Assembly: GCA_015065385.1 (NCBI GenBank)
Contig: SVQK01000096.1
Coordinates: forward strand, 1 to 55,270
Direction: 5' to 3'
Length of the DNA: 55,270 bases
Source of the DNA: Oscillospiraceae bacterium
Lineage (GTDB): Bacteria; Bacillota; Clostridia; Oscillospirales; CAG-272
The notes below the pieces were generated by a model that had not been told where the DNA came from, ran no database searches, and was given only the letters and a program-made list of their open reading frames with translations. Numbering within the stretch: the stretch's first letter is position 1; each line of letters starts with the position of its first letter. This document shows positions 1-8,146 of this stretch, in pieces. Made by a program: the position numbers and the translations under genes.

Positions 1-137
1 GACCGGGTTTGGTCGATCCTTTGGCGTACTATCTCGCAAGATGTACTTGAATTTCTGTTTTGATGTAGCGCCGTATACCTGACCGGTACGTACGGTGCAA
101 CGGGAGGGAGGGGATTTCTCCCCTCTCTACCCTATTC
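1..137 (+). ncRNA. Group II intron, 3' end (domains V and VI)
   Basis: Positions 67-100 fold into a 34-base hairpin with the features of group II intron domain V. It opens with the AGC triad (67-69), has a lower stem of 68-75 with 91-98 (one G-U pair), a CG bulge at 89-90, and an upper stem of 76-79 with 85-88. Directly after it, 102-114 pairs with 119-132, leaving A129 unpaired. That is the domain VI arrangement with the branch-point adenosine 6-8 bases from the 3' splice site, which puts the intron end near 135-137. The reverse-transcriptase gene and the rest of the intron would lie left of the window; the first 60 bases could be the tail of domain IV. The intron ends about 25 bp from the stop codon of the convergent putP gene. 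The fold is seen; the intron identity rests on family knowledge. Confidence 0.7.
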
Positions 138-162
138 ATTTGAACCGTGACACCTGACTGCC

Positions 163-1704
163 TCAGTCCTCAACCGCGATCGAATCAAATTCCTGCCCGA
201 TCTGCGCCTGAGCAGCGGCGTCGGTATTCTGTGTCGCAAGGCTGACGATCACATTGATCAGTATGCCGCAGATGAAGGCGGGGAGCAGCTCGTATATGTC
301 AAAGAGTCCTCCGAACGGCCGGACAAGGTATTTCCAGACGAATACCATGAGGCCGCCCGCGATCATTCCCGCGACAGCCCCGGCTTTCGTGCTCCTCTTC
401 CAGAAGAGAGCGAGAAGCATGGTCGGCCCGAACGCCGCTCCGAATCCAGCCCACGCGAAGGATACGATTGTGAAGACGCTGCCTTCCGCTCTGGCCCAAA
501 TAATGGCGATGACACCGATGCCCAAAACGGCGGCCCGGGCGATGATCATAGCCGCTTTGTCGGAGAGTTTCAGCTTGAACGTATCCTGCAGCAGATCCTG
601 GGTGACGCTGGAGGCCGCGGCGAGGAGCTGGGAATCGGCCGTGGACATGGTCGCGTCGAGAATGCCGGAGAGGATCACGCCCGCTATCAGAGCGGCAATC
701 ACACCATGGGAACCAAGCAGTTCCGCGATTTTGATGATGATTCTCTGGGAATCGGCAGAAGCGAGCGGGGCAATCGCTCCGTTTGCGATCATGCCGCTGC
801 CGACGACACCGATGAGGATGGCGACGCCCATGGCGATGAAGACCCAGACCGTAGCAACACGGCGGGACAGCGTGAGCTTCTTGGAATCCTTAATGGCCAT
901 AAAGCGCAGCAGGATATGGGGCATTCCAAAATACCCGAGGCCCCACGCCATGGTGGAAAGAATAACCAAAGGCGGATAGGACGCCGCGGTACCGGTCGAG
1001 GAATCGTACCCCTGCGTCAGATTCAGATAGCCGGGCAGGGAAGCTGCGTTCTCCGCGACCTTTGACCAGCCGCCCGCCGCGGAAATGCCAAAGCCCACCA
1101 CGACGATCAGCGCGCCGGTCATCACTACGGACTGGATCAGGTCGGAGGTCGAGGCCGCGAGGAATCCGCCGAGGGAGGTGTAGATCAGAATGACTACGGC
1201 GGAAATCAGCATGGCCTTGAAATAGCCGACGCCGAAGAGCGAGGAGAACAGCGTTCCGCAGGCGTTGAAGCCGGACGCCACATAAGGGATGAAGAAGATG
1301 ATGATGACGAGAGCGGCGATCACGGACAGGATGTGCCGATCGTCGCGGTAACGCCGCGAGAAGAAATCGGGGATCGTGACCGCGCCGATTTTCTGGGAGT
1401 ATTGCCGAATCCGTCTGGCTACGACGAGCCAGTTGAAATAGGTGCCGATACCCAGACCGAGCGCGGTCCAGAACGCTTCGGGGAGGCCGGTTGCCAGCGC
1501 GACGCCCGGCAGACCCATGAGCAGCCATGAACTCATGTCGGAAGCTTCCGCGCTCATAGCCGTTACGAACGGTCCGAGCTTGCGTCCGCCGAGATAGAAG
1601 TCAGCAGTAGAATGGTTTTTCCCGGAGAACAGGATCCCAAGGATGACCATACCGATCAGATAGACCGCCATTGCGATCATCATCAGAATTTGCTGTGTGT
1701 TCAT
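163..1704 (-). CDS. putP: Sodium:solute symporter, PutP type (Na+/proline)
   Basis: A 513-residue polytopic membrane protein of the SSS family, which couples inward sodium flow to uptake of a small solute, typically proline. The start MNTQQILMMIAMAVYLIGM, the segment ADFYLGGRKLGPFVTAMSAE with SDMSSWLLMGLPG (about residues 35-67), and the core ATMSTADSQLLAAASSVTQD (about 350-370) are PutP signatures, including the serines that coordinate sodium in TM8. About 13 hydrophobic segments and the length fit PutP. An AAGGAG site precedes the ATG. It follows tetR on the same strand, and two candidate repressor sites lie in front of it, so control by that TetR is a reasonable inference. Proline as the substrate is known for the family and not proven here. 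Confidence 0.9.
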   Translation of the reverse strand: MNTQQILMMIAMAVYLIGMVILGILFSGKNHSTADFYLGGRKLGPFVTAMSAEASDMSSWLLMGLPGVALATGLPEAFWTALGLGIGTYFNWLVVARRIRQYSQKIGAVTIPDFFSRRYRDDRHILSVIAALVIIIFFIPYVASGFNACGTLFSSLFGVGYFKAMLISAVVILIYTSLGGFLAASTSDLIQSVVMTGALIVVVGFGISAAGGWSKVAENAASLPGYLNLTQGYDSSTGTAASYPPLVILSTMAWGLGYFGMPHILLRFMAIKDSKKLTLSRRVATVWVFIAMGVAILIGVVGSGMIANGAIAPLASADSQRIIIKIAELLGSHGVIAALIAGVILSGILDATMSTADSQLLAAASSVTQDLLQDTFKLKLSDKAAMIIARAAVLGIGVIAIIWARAEGSVFTIVSFAWAGFGAAFGPTMLLALFWKRSTKAGAVAGMIAGGLMVFVWKYLVRPFGGLFDIYELLPAFICGILINVIVSLATQNTDAAAQAQIGQEFDSIAVED

Positions 1705-1733
1705 CGTAAAATCTCCTTTTCGTGAATACGGTT

Positions 1734-1762
1734 AGTATAGCACACGAAAAGGAAGAACGCAA
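1734..1762 (-). promoter_or_regulatory. Promoter of putP
   Basis: On the minus strand TTGCGT (1757-1762) and TATACT (1734-1739) are 17 bases apart, about 30 bases before the putP ATG. A candidate operator half-turn begins two bases upstream of the -35 box. Confidence 0.6.
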
Positions 1763-1763
1763 T

Positions 1764-1780
1764 ATGAACTGAAGTCTGTA
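1764..1780. promoter_or_regulatory. Candidate TetR operator, site 2
   Basis: The stretch reads ACTGAAGTCTGTACGA from 1768 and matches 13 of 16 bases of the more perfect site at 1848-1863 (ACTGAGGTCTATACGA). It abuts the putP -35 box, where a bound repressor would block RNA polymerase. The similarity is seen; TetR binding is inferred. Confidence 0.4.
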
Positions 1781-1842
1781 CGAAAAAGCCGGAACTTCCG
1801 GAGTAAATGTCGTGAAACGGCTGTATGAAAGGAAAAAACAGA

Positions 1843-1858
1843 ATAGACTGAGGTCTAT
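1843..1858. promoter_or_regulatory. Candidate TetR operator, site 1 (palindrome)
   Basis: ATAGAC-TGAG-GTCTAT is a perfect 6-base inverted repeat with a 4-base centre, a size and spacing usual for TetR-family operators. It lies just past the tetR stop codon and upstream of putP. A degenerate copy overlaps the start of the putP promoter. Function is inferred. Confidence 0.45.
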
Positions 1859-1879
1859 ACGATATACTGTATGAGAAAA

Positions 1880-2461
1880 CTATTTTTTCAGGTACGACAA
1901 AAAACGCGGGAGCTGAACGGAAGCATCCTGAAAAAGAGAATAATTCCCGCCGCAGATGCACCAGTCATACATCAGGGCCCTTTCCTGCAGGGCATACGAG
2001 CGGATCATTTCCGTGACGGGGATGTCGGAGCGTAATTCTCCGCGCTGCTGACCTTCGGTGCAGATCCGGCGAAGATACTTGAAATAATACCGGTTCTTGT
2101 CCAGCAAATGCCGTTCGCTGTTCGTGGTAAGCTGTGTGGAAAGCATCCTGGTCAGAAGTTCAAGAGAGATTGAATTTTCGATCATGAAGAACAGCTCTTT
2201 ATTCAGAAGGATCAGCTTATCAAAGCTGTTCATGGCGGGGTCGATGGTTTCGCTGAGTTCCTTGTACTTCTCGTCAAAGAGGGTCGAAAGGGAACCGAGC
2301 AGGGCATCTTTCCCGGGGAAGTAATGATAGAACGAACCCTTGGATGTTTTCGAGCGTGCGACGATGTCGTCCACAGTCGTGTCTTCGTAGCCGTTCTCAT
2401 AAAACAGCTCCCACGCCGCCTTAATGATTTTGCTGCATGTATCATTTGCGCTCTTTGTCAT
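1880..2461 (-). CDS. TetR/AcrR family transcriptional regulator
   Basis: 193 residues from the ATG at 2461, which has AGGTAA upstream. Longer in-frame starts exist, but the added residues look non-coding and the helix-turn-helix begins right after this ATG. Residues about 9-55 form the DNA-binding domain: IIKAAWELFYENGYEDTTVD, then IVARSKTSKGSFYHYFPGKD, a textbook TetR recognition helix (SKGSFYHYF). The C-terminal two thirds are helical and would bind an unidentified ligand. The gene sits between a broken solute-binding protein gene upstream and putP downstream, all on the minus strand. Inverted repeats before the ATG (2481-2496) and before putP suggest control of itself and of putP. Confidence 0.88.
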   Translation of the reverse strand: MTKSANDTCSKIIKAAWELFYENGYEDTTVDDIVARSKTSKGSFYHYFPGKDALLGSLSTLFDEKYKELSETIDPAMNSFDKLILLNKELFFMIENSISLELLTRMLSTQLTTNSERHLLDKNRYYFKYLRRICTEGQQRGELRSDIPVTEMIRSYALQERALMYDWCICGGNYSLFQDASVQLPRFLSYLKK

Positions 2462-2480
2462 AATCTGATTACCTCGTATT

Positions 2481-2496
2481 GTTCCCGGACGGGAAC
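2481..2496. promoter_or_regulatory. Perfect inverted repeat upstream of tetR
   Basis: GTTCCCG-GA-CGGGAAC is a 7-base perfect inverted repeat centred about 28 bases before the tetR ATG. It could be an operator or an RNA hairpin upstream of the ribosome site. Its sequence differs from the ATAGAC-N4-GTCTAT site near putP, so one protein need not bind both. Confidence 0.35.
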
Positions 2497-2593
2497 GGCT
2501 CACGCTTGGAACAGAGAAGAGCGGCGTATGCAAAAAGCGCGCCGCTCCTGTCCTGTTCATCCGATCGGAATTTGAGAAGGGAACCGTCTTCCG

Positions 2594-4090
2594 TCAGCCT
2601 TCCTTGGTGAAGAGTTCAACAACCTTTGAGTAATACTTTTCCGCCACTTTCTTCTGTCTCGCATAGAAAGAGGTGATATCCTGATGCTGCGTATCCCGGA
2701 GCAGCTGCTCAAAGTAGAAGGACACGCCCTTCCAGTTGTCGTAAACATACCCGAGGTCAAAGACGCGGGACGCTACGCAGAGATCCATCATTTCGGCGTC
2801 TTCCTTCGAAGAGGCATACCGCTGCTTCAGGCACACGTCGAAGAATGCCGGCATCACCTGTTTGTAGGATTCTGCGCAGAGGGCCTCGGTCACGGTACCG
2901 ATAAAGTCAAGCTCTACCGCGGTCTTGGCTACCGCCATGGCTTCATGATATCCGTCCACCATGGTTTTGTACGCCGGCTGCGCTTCGTCGTATTTGGGAT
3001 ACGGAATCACGCCGTAGTCATGCTCGAAATCAGCCAGAGAGGAGACTACGCTGTCCAGCGTTCCGTTGCACAGGAGCGCGCCGTAGTTTGTGAACAGCTG
3101 GAGCCCCGAACCGTGATCCATGCCGGTCCAGACGCCTTCGTAATTGTTGAGAAGATCCCAGCAGGAATCATACACGTCTACAAGATGCTCGGAGTAGTAG
3201 TTGTATTGAAGTTCCCCTGTGTCATCGCGGGAGAAAATCTGGTTGTCGCACGCCCAGAGATAGGTGTTGAAATTGGAGCGCTGATTGGACGCGAGCGCGT
3301 AATAATCCCCTTCGTCCTTGATCCCGTCCCCGTTTTTGTCCGTGTAAATCTGACCCGCGAGCGTTTTCAGATAGTCGAGCGTCAGGCGGCCTTCCCGGAC
3401 GATCTGGTACAGATCGTCGATTTTATAGTTCTGGGCCTCCTGCTTGTCGTAATACATACAGTAGGTTCCCCCGATGGTGCTGAGGGCAAAGTCGCCCATC
3501 GCAAGGAAGCAGCGGTTGTTGATCGTCAAATCGTCGATATTGGAATGGGACCACCACGAACGGGTGAAGTCGATATGCGGGACGTCGTACCAGTTCAGGT
3601 AAAGCCCCTTCATGGCGACGCCGGAATTTTCCACCACATGGTACTGCACAAGGTCAAACGCGTCGGAGTCGCCTGCGGTTACGGATTTTGTGATGGTGTT
3701 CGAGCAGTCGCTGTAGCTTGCGTTCGGCAAGAAGGCGATTTTCGTGTTGAAGCGATCCTCCACGGTCACATTCCGCGCATAGGCCGCGTCGTTCACTCCC
3801 TCGCCGGTGAGTTCTTCGACTTCGATGTACTTGTGCGCTGAGGAATCGGTTGAGCTGATGACGGTGAAGGTCCTTCCGCCGAAGTCTGCCTCGGGGAGGT
3901 TGTCCTTCTCGGCCAGACGGGAATTGTCCTCTTCCGTTTCGGCCTCGGGCGCGGGTTCGGTCAGATCCGCCGATGGCTGAGGGCTTTACTGCGGACTGTC
4001 CGTGTTCTGTTTGGATTCGCTGCAGGCGACTGCGCTCATCAGTACAAAGAGGACCGCAAGCAGACCGGAAAGAGTGCGGCGATGGTTCAT
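2594..4090 (-). pseudogene. Extracellular solute-binding lipoprotein (copy A), interrupted by an in-frame TAA
   Basis: One continuous frame runs from the ATG at 4090 (GGAGG site in front) to the stop at 2594, about 498 codons, broken only by TAA at 3986-3988 (codon 35). The head is a lipoprotein signal peptide with its lipobox cysteine at residue 23, followed by the usual Ser/Pro/Glu linker. The stop falls in that linker, between SPQ and SPQPSAD. After it the family features continue: VEDRFNTKIAF, a tryptophan pair in RSWWSHS, the Asp/Gly-rich loop DKNGDGIKDEGDYY and a helical C-terminus. Intact paralogues lie at 5919, 10678, 24984 and 46321. TAA ends normal genes here, so recoding is unlikely. 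A recent nonsense mutation or a sequencing error fits best; a start at the GTG at 3796 would give a cytoplasmic, non-functional product. Confidence 0.8.
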
Positions 4091-4136
4091 GGCTACCTCC
4101 GTTCTAAATTCTGTGGCATAAGACTTACATGAATGA

Positions 4137-4164
4137 TTATACACTGTGCGAAACGGAAATGCAA
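4137..4164 (-). promoter_or_regulatory. Promoter of solute-binding gene A
   Basis: On the minus strand TTGCAT (4159-4164) and TATAAT (4137-4142) are separated by 16-17 bases and lie about 50 bases upstream of the ATG at 4090. A working-looking promoter suggests that the gene was broken recently. Confidence 0.6.
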
Positions 4165-4266
4165 GACTTGATGAGAATTTGAGCAAACAACTTGCGGATA
4201 ATGATCCGCGCGCAACCGTTGTTCTGCGGCGGCATGAGCGGCAGGGGCCCCGGCATCGTTTTCGAA

Positions 4267-4953
4267 TCAGTCCTTTACCACATAGCGGATGCCGTCGGTT
4301 TTCAGAAGGGAATCCCGGATGCTCTCATAGCTGTGTCTGGGCGTCGTCGTAACGTTGATGCCGACGTTTCCGCTGATACCGCTTTTTGCGGGGATCACTT
4401 CCAGAACCATGTCCTTCTCCAGAATGGACTCGAGCTCTTCCAGCGCTTTCTGCACGTTTTCGATGCTCTGGATCTCCGCATAAAAGTGGATCGACTGCTT
4501 TGTCTTTCGTTCGAGCTTGGTCAGGAGCGTGGTCGTGGAGACGCAGATAACGGTGCCGACCAGAGCGCCTTCGTAGAAGCCGTATCCCAGGGCGATGCCG
4601 ATGGTGGCGGTGACCCACATGCCGGCCGCCGTGGTCAGTCCCGCAACCGTAGTGTTATTCCTGACCAGAATGATGCCCGCGCCAAGGAAGCCGATGCCGG
4701 AGATGACCTGAGCGGAGATCCTGAAAATGTCACCGGGCAGTCCCAGCGACAGGGAGGCGTACAGGCTGCACAGCGAAGTCATGGCGGCGCCTACGCACAC
4801 CAGAATTTGCGTCCGGAAACCTGCAGCGCTGCCGTGGCGTCCCCGCTCAAAACCGATGATGCCGCCGACAACGACCGAGAGAAACAGCCGCAGCAGGATG
4901 CTCGCCAGATTGAATTCTTTCAAATAACCCAAAATATACTGGATCTGTCCCAT
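4267..4953 (-). CDS. MgtC/SapB family membrane protein
   Basis: 228 residues. The N-terminal half (about 1-140) has four or five membrane helices with MgtC signatures: LRLFLSVVVGGIIGFERG, then GFRTQILVCVGAAMTSL and ISGIGFLGAGIILVRNN, followed by GLTTAAGMWVTATIGIALG. The C-terminal part (about 150-228) is a soluble ACT-like domain. Members are linked to magnesium limitation, acid tolerance and control of ATP synthase in other bacteria; most clostridial copies are uncharacterised. The gene lies 33 bp downstream of a small protein gene on the same strand and may be cotranscribed from the promoter near 5741. Confidence 0.85.
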   Translation of the reverse strand: MGQIQYILGYLKEFNLASILLRLFLSVVVGGIIGFERGRHGSAAGFRTQILVCVGAAMTSLCSLYASLSLGLPGDIFRISAQVISGIGFLGAGIILVRNNTTVAGLTTAAGMWVTATIGIALGYGFYEGALVGTVICVSTTTLLTKLERKTKQSIHFYAEIQSIENVQKALEELESILEKDMVLEVIPAKSGISGNVGINVTTTPRHSYESIRDSLLKTDGIRYVVKD

Positions 4954-4986
4954 AGGAATTCTCCCTGAGAATATGAAGGTCTTCGA

Positions 4987-5187
4987 TCAGATGATCTTTG
5001 ACCGAAACGATGCCGATAGGTTCATCTTCAAAATCAAATCGTGAAGGCTCTTCTCATACTGCTCCTTCGAAATTGCGCCCCGCTCAAGGAACATTCCGAG
5101 CAGATGCTTCTGACGCTCGAAGAGTTCCCTGTTCTTCTCCGCATAGGACAGGGAGGCCCATGCGGGATCCTTTATATCTGTGGCCAT
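4987..5187 (-). CDS. Small SHOCT-like protein
   Basis: 66 residues from the ATG at 5187. The C-terminal half (LLGMFLERGAISKEQYEKSL followed by HDL) has the pattern of SHOCT-type short C-terminal helices: a hydrophobic helix, G-A/L-I-[ST], then E-[EQ]-[FY]-E. There is no signal peptide or membrane helix. Function is unknown; such modules often act in oligomerisation. It sits between a URO-D remnant and mgtC on the same strand. The identification is by motif shape only. Confidence 0.55.
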   Translation of the reverse strand: MATDIKDPAWASLSYAEKNRELFERQKHLLGMFLERGAISKEQYEKSLHDLILKMNLSASFRSKII

Positions 5188-5250
5188 GATTTACTCCGAT
5201 TTATCAAAGGTTCATATCCGATCTGCCACCGTTTTCCGTCCGGGCGCGTG

Positions 5251-5602
5251 TCATATGCAATAGTCCGTGCCGAGCGCTTCTTCGTATTTCAAGAACCGCC
5301 CGGCGCGGTACTCAAGCTCCCAAAGACTGATCACGGACCGTTTGCTGCCCTCGGTTTGTTCCAGTGCTTTTGGAACCGGTACGCTTCAGCTCCGCATGCT
5401 CGTATATATCGGTCAGGGATTCTTCGACCCATTTCTCCGGGTCTTTTGCCGGGTCGGATCGCCCGTTCCCGCAGTAGCAGGATAGAATAAACGGGGATTC
5501 CAACTCTTCGCCCGCGAAAAGACGCTCGAGACGGTCCAGGTGCACCTGCCGGGCTTTGAGCAGCTCCGGATCGTTGAGTGTATGGATGACGGACTGATTC
5601 AT
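5251..5602 (-). pseudogene. Remnant of a uroporphyrinogen-decarboxylase-like gene, N-terminal part
   Basis: From the ATG at 5602 about 70 residues read as the head of a URO-D-superfamily protein: PELLKARQVHLDRLERLFAG, then ESPFILSCYCGNGRSDPAKD and EKWVEESLTDIYEHAE. The frame then loses sense and stops at 5312. From about 5373 a second frame (PKALEQ to YEEALGTDYCI, stop at 5251) reads like the C-terminal tail of some protein that I do not recognise. Full-length relatives have roughly 350-400 residues, so the centre is missing. A C-terminal URO-D part lies on the plus strand at 12.7-13.4 kb. The start overlaps the stop of the 33-residue frame upstream, so it would be translated, but no active enzyme can result. 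Confidence 0.6.
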
Positions 5603-5704
5603 TTATCCTTCCGCTCCGTATGCTTTGTTGATCTTCTTGATGAATTTGTTCATCTTCTTCATGCTTTTCTCGAAGGATACCAAAGACAGAAGAATACGTT
5701 TCAT
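5603..5704 (-). CDS. Putative 33-residue peptide upstream of the URO-D remnant
   Basis: The ATG at 5704 follows AGGAAC. The frame encodes a basic, possibly amphipathic peptide (MKRILLSLVSFEKSMKKMN, then KFIKKINKAYGAEG). Its TAA is directly followed by the ATG of the URO-D remnant, a layout that suggests translational coupling. A consensus promoter lies 37 bases upstream. It could be a real leader or small protein, or chance; no family is recognised. Confidence 0.4.
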   Translation of the reverse strand: MKRILLSLVSFEKSMKKMNKFIKKINKAYGAEG

Positions 5705-5740
5705 GGGAAGGTTCCTTTCTGAACTGTTGATCCTGCCCCC

Positions 5741-5769
5741 ATTATAACCCATCCGAAGTTGAAATTCAA
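5741..5769 (-). promoter_or_regulatory. Promoter reading toward 5704 and mgtC
   Basis: On the minus strand TTGAAT (5764-5769) and TATAAT (5741-5746) are 17 bases apart. It could drive the 33-residue frame, the URO-D remnant, the SHOCT-like gene and mgtC as one transcript. Confidence 0.6.
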
Positions 5770-5818
5770 GAGCAAAACGACTTTTCACAGAGGCAGTGAC
5801 CTTTCGCGCCGATCCCTA

Positions 5819-5848
5819 TTGACGGCCCGACTCGGTTCGTGGTATAAT
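5819..5848 (+). promoter_or_regulatory. Promoter of solute-binding gene B (conserved promoter, copy 1)
   Basis: TTGACG (5819-5824) and TATAAT (5843-5848) with an 18-base spacer. The block from CTATTGACGG to the -10 box is identical, except for two bases, to 10583-10615 in front of solute-binding gene C. The spacer carries CCGACTCGG, a small palindrome. Confidence 0.7.
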
Positions 5849-5918
5849 CAATTGACAGCAATTTGAGTTCTGCAGCCGACACCCTTGGGAGCCACAAAAA
5901 GAGATGAAGGAGGAACCT

Positions 5919-7397
5919 ATGAAGAAACTGATTTCGCTTCTGCTCGTCCTGCTTCTTTCGATGGGAGCGTTTCTCTCCTGCTCCGAGAAACCGGGAGACG
6001 AACCTGACGCGCAGAATACCGCCGCCGCGACGCCGGACGATCAGCCCGCAGCGGAAGAAGCGGACGAAGAACCCGAAGTTTTCGCGGCAAACATTCCGGA
6101 CGGCACAAATCTGGACGGTTACGGATTCCGGATCCTCGTGTACAACGAAGCCAGTTCTGTGTGGCGCGACGCGGACTTCTTCGCCGAGGAGCTCTCCGGC
6201 GACGTGCTGAACGATGCCGTGTACCGCCGTAAGCTCGCCGTCGAGGACGGTCTCAACGTGGATATCGTGACCTGTCCGGAGGACGCATACTGCTATACGC
6301 CGATGTACAACAGCGTCCAGTCCGCCGACAACGCCTACGACGCGGGATTTGTCGGGCTCCAGGACAGCTTTTCGCTTGCCGAAAAACAGATGCTTCACGA
6401 CCTGAACATGATCGAGGATTTTGAGATCCACGCGCCGTGGTGGGATCAGAACTGTGTGGAGCAGCTTTCCGTCAACCGCCGGAATTACCAGATCACGGGA
6501 GACATCAGCATCCTTTACCGCAAGTCCATCCGTGTGCTGTACTACAACAAAGCGCTCGGGGCGAACTATCAGCTGGAAAGCCCGTACAGGATGGTTGACG
6601 AGAAAACATGGACGGTGGATCGACTGATCGATCTTTGCTCCGCCGTTTCGGAAGACCTCGACGGGAACGGCACATACGACGCGAACGACCGGTACGGCCT
6701 TGTCTATTCGGGCGATACCGCGCGCATTGCCTTCATTGCCTCCGGCGTGTCATACGCGACGAAGGACGAAAACGACCTCCCGGTTCTGACGTTCTTCACC
6801 GAAAAAACGGTTTCCGTCTGGGACAAATACGCCGACCTCCTTCTGAATCCGCAGATCTCCGCCAACTGCAGCAAGAATCCGTGGGAATACGAGAAGATGT
6901 TCCTTGCCGATCAGGGACTCTTCTGCTGTATGGAGCTCCACCATGTGGAAGGCTTGCGGGAAATGGATCACGACTTCGGGATCCTCCCCCTTCCGATGTT
7001 CGATGAAACACAGGACGACTACCATGTCATGGTCAACTTCGGCCCGGCGGCGGCTTGCCTGATTCCCGTCACGAACACGGAGCTTCAGCGTACGGCCTGG
7101 GTGCTCGACGCGCTCGGAGCGGAGGGGAAAAACACGCTCACCCCCGCCTATTATGAGAGCTATCTGAAAGGGAAGACGACCCGCGACGAGGAATCGCGCG
7201 CGTCTCTGGAAATCATATTCAACTCCGTGCTGTATGATGTCGGCGCGTGCTTCGACTGGGGCGATATTACCCATCTGCCGCGCGAACTGCTCGACAGCGA
7301 CAGCCGGGATATCGCGTCGGCCTATCAGAAAAAAGAGAAGATCGTATTGAAAGCCATGGAGCGCTCGATGAAGAGCTTTACCGAGACGGCTCCGTAA
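5919..7397 (+). CDS. Extracellular solute-binding lipoprotein (copy B)
   Basis: 492 residues. The ATG at 5919 is chosen over 5904 because AGGAGG lies just before it. The signal peptide ends in a lipobox (FLSC, cysteine 21), followed by an Ala/Glu/Pro linker, so the protein is anchored outside the membrane. The body is a family 1-type periplasmic-binding fold: GDVLNDAVYRRKLAVEDGLN near residue 100, HAPWWDQN, the calcium-type loop DLDGNGTYDANDRYG near residue 246, and FGILPLPMFDETQDDYHVM. These proteins normally deliver sugars or peptides to an ABC permease, but no permease is nearby. Next downstream, behind its own promoter, is an unknown gene at 7493. The ligand cannot be told from sequence. 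Confidence 0.85.
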   Translation: MKKLISLLLVLLLSMGAFLSCSEKPGDEPDAQNTAAATPDDQPAAEEADEEPEVFAANIPDGTNLDGYGFRILVYNEASSVWRDADFFAEELSGDVLNDAVYRRKLAVEDGLNVDIVTCPEDAYCYTPMYNSVQSADNAYDAGFVGLQDSFSLAEKQMLHDLNMIEDFEIHAPWWDQNCVEQLSVNRRNYQITGDISILYRKSIRVLYYNKALGANYQLESPYRMVDEKTWTVDRLIDLCSAVSEDLDGNGTYDANDRYGLVYSGDTARIAFIASGVSYATKDENDLPVLTFFTEKTVSVWDKYADLLLNPQISANCSKNPWEYEKMFLADQGLFCCMELHHVEGLREMDHDFGILPLPMFDETQDDYHVMVNFGPAAACLIPVTNTELQRTAWVLDALGAEGKNTLTPAYYESYLKGKTTRDEESRASLEIIFNSVLYDVGACFDWGDITHLPRELLDSDSRDIASAYQKKEKIVLKAMERSMKSFTETAP

Positions 7398-7425
7398 GAG
7401 ACAGGAAAACAACGGGCTTACTCCC

Positions 7426-7454
7426 TTGACAACATTTATAAAAACTGATAGAAT
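7426..7454 (+). promoter_or_regulatory. Promoter of the 7493 gene
   Basis: TTGACA (7426-7431) and TAGAAT (7449-7454), 17 bases apart, 38 bases before the ATG. Confidence 0.65.
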
Positions 7455-7492
7455 AAGCTTACAAAATCTTTTTTGCAAAAGGAGATGTTTCT

Positions 7493-8134
7493 ATGATCCG
7501 CACAACTGTCGTAACTCTTACCACAATCCCCGGTTTCGCGTACAAACAGAAACTCCCCTCCGGCGGCGCGGGGATCGTTATCCTGCGCGCGGACACCTCA
7601 CAGCCGGGCATCGCGGGGATCAGCAAAACCTCCGGAGAAGCCATTCCGACCGCGAATACCTCTTCCGCCCTGTTTCCGACCGAGGCCTTCAACGAGGCGA
7701 TCGAGCTCACGAAAGGGCTTCCCTACAGAAAACAGCCCGCAGTAAAACTCGTTCTGGAACAGCCCGCCGAGGCTCCCGAAGCTGAGGAAGAATCCCTCCC
7801 AAAAGAAGCCGCCGTTGTTGACGGGAAGGATTATCAGGCAATCGTGAAGGCATACACGGACGACGCCGGCCGCCTCTCCTACGACCTTCTCAACCGCGAC
7901 CTGATCCGGTTCGCCCACAGGAGCAGCGTGGTCAGGCAGAAAGCCGCGGACAAAGACAGTGTGGATGCGATCCGCCTGTACATCACCGGTACGAAATTCA
8001 GGAACATCGCAAAGAACCATAACCTTACGGACGATCAGATCCTGACGATCTCCTCTCTCCTTGACGACGTTTATCCGCGCGGAGTCTTTCAGGAGCTGAA
8101 CAGGGAACTGCGCCGCATGGTCGGAAAGGCATAA
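7493..8134 (+). CDS. Unrecognised 213-residue protein
   Basis: A GGAG site precedes the ATG. No signal peptide or membrane helix is present. An N-terminal part (1-85) contains a hydrophobic strand-rich start (MIRTTVVTLTTIPGFAY), GIVILRADTSQPGIAGISK and SSALFPTEAFNEAIELT. An Ala/Glu/Pro linker (about 88-105) leads to a charged helical domain (108-213; DYQAIVKAYTDDAGRLSYD, DAIRLYITGTKFRNIAKNHN, LDDVYPRGVFQELNRELRRM). The layout suggests two domains and perhaps nucleic-acid or protein binding, but I know no matching family. The next gene, an SLH protein, starts 12 bp downstream, so they form an operon from the promoter at 7426. Confidence 0.75.
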   Translation: MIRTTVVTLTTIPGFAYKQKLPSGGAGIVILRADTSQPGIAGISKTSGEAIPTANTSSALFPTEAFNEAIELTKGLPYRKQPAVKLVLEQPAEAPEAEEESLPKEAAVVDGKDYQAIVKAYTDDAGRLSYDLLNRDLIRFAHRSSVVRQKAADKDSVDAIRLYITGTKFRNIAKNHNLTDDQILTISSLLDDVYPRGVFQELNRELRRMVGKA

Positions 8135-8146
8135 GGTAACCTCGCC

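Noticed and set aside
3986-3988. TAA as a recoded sense codon or selenocysteine-like event
   Set aside because: TAA and TGA end many genes here, and no other internal TAA occurs in an otherwise intact frame. A mutation or error is simpler.
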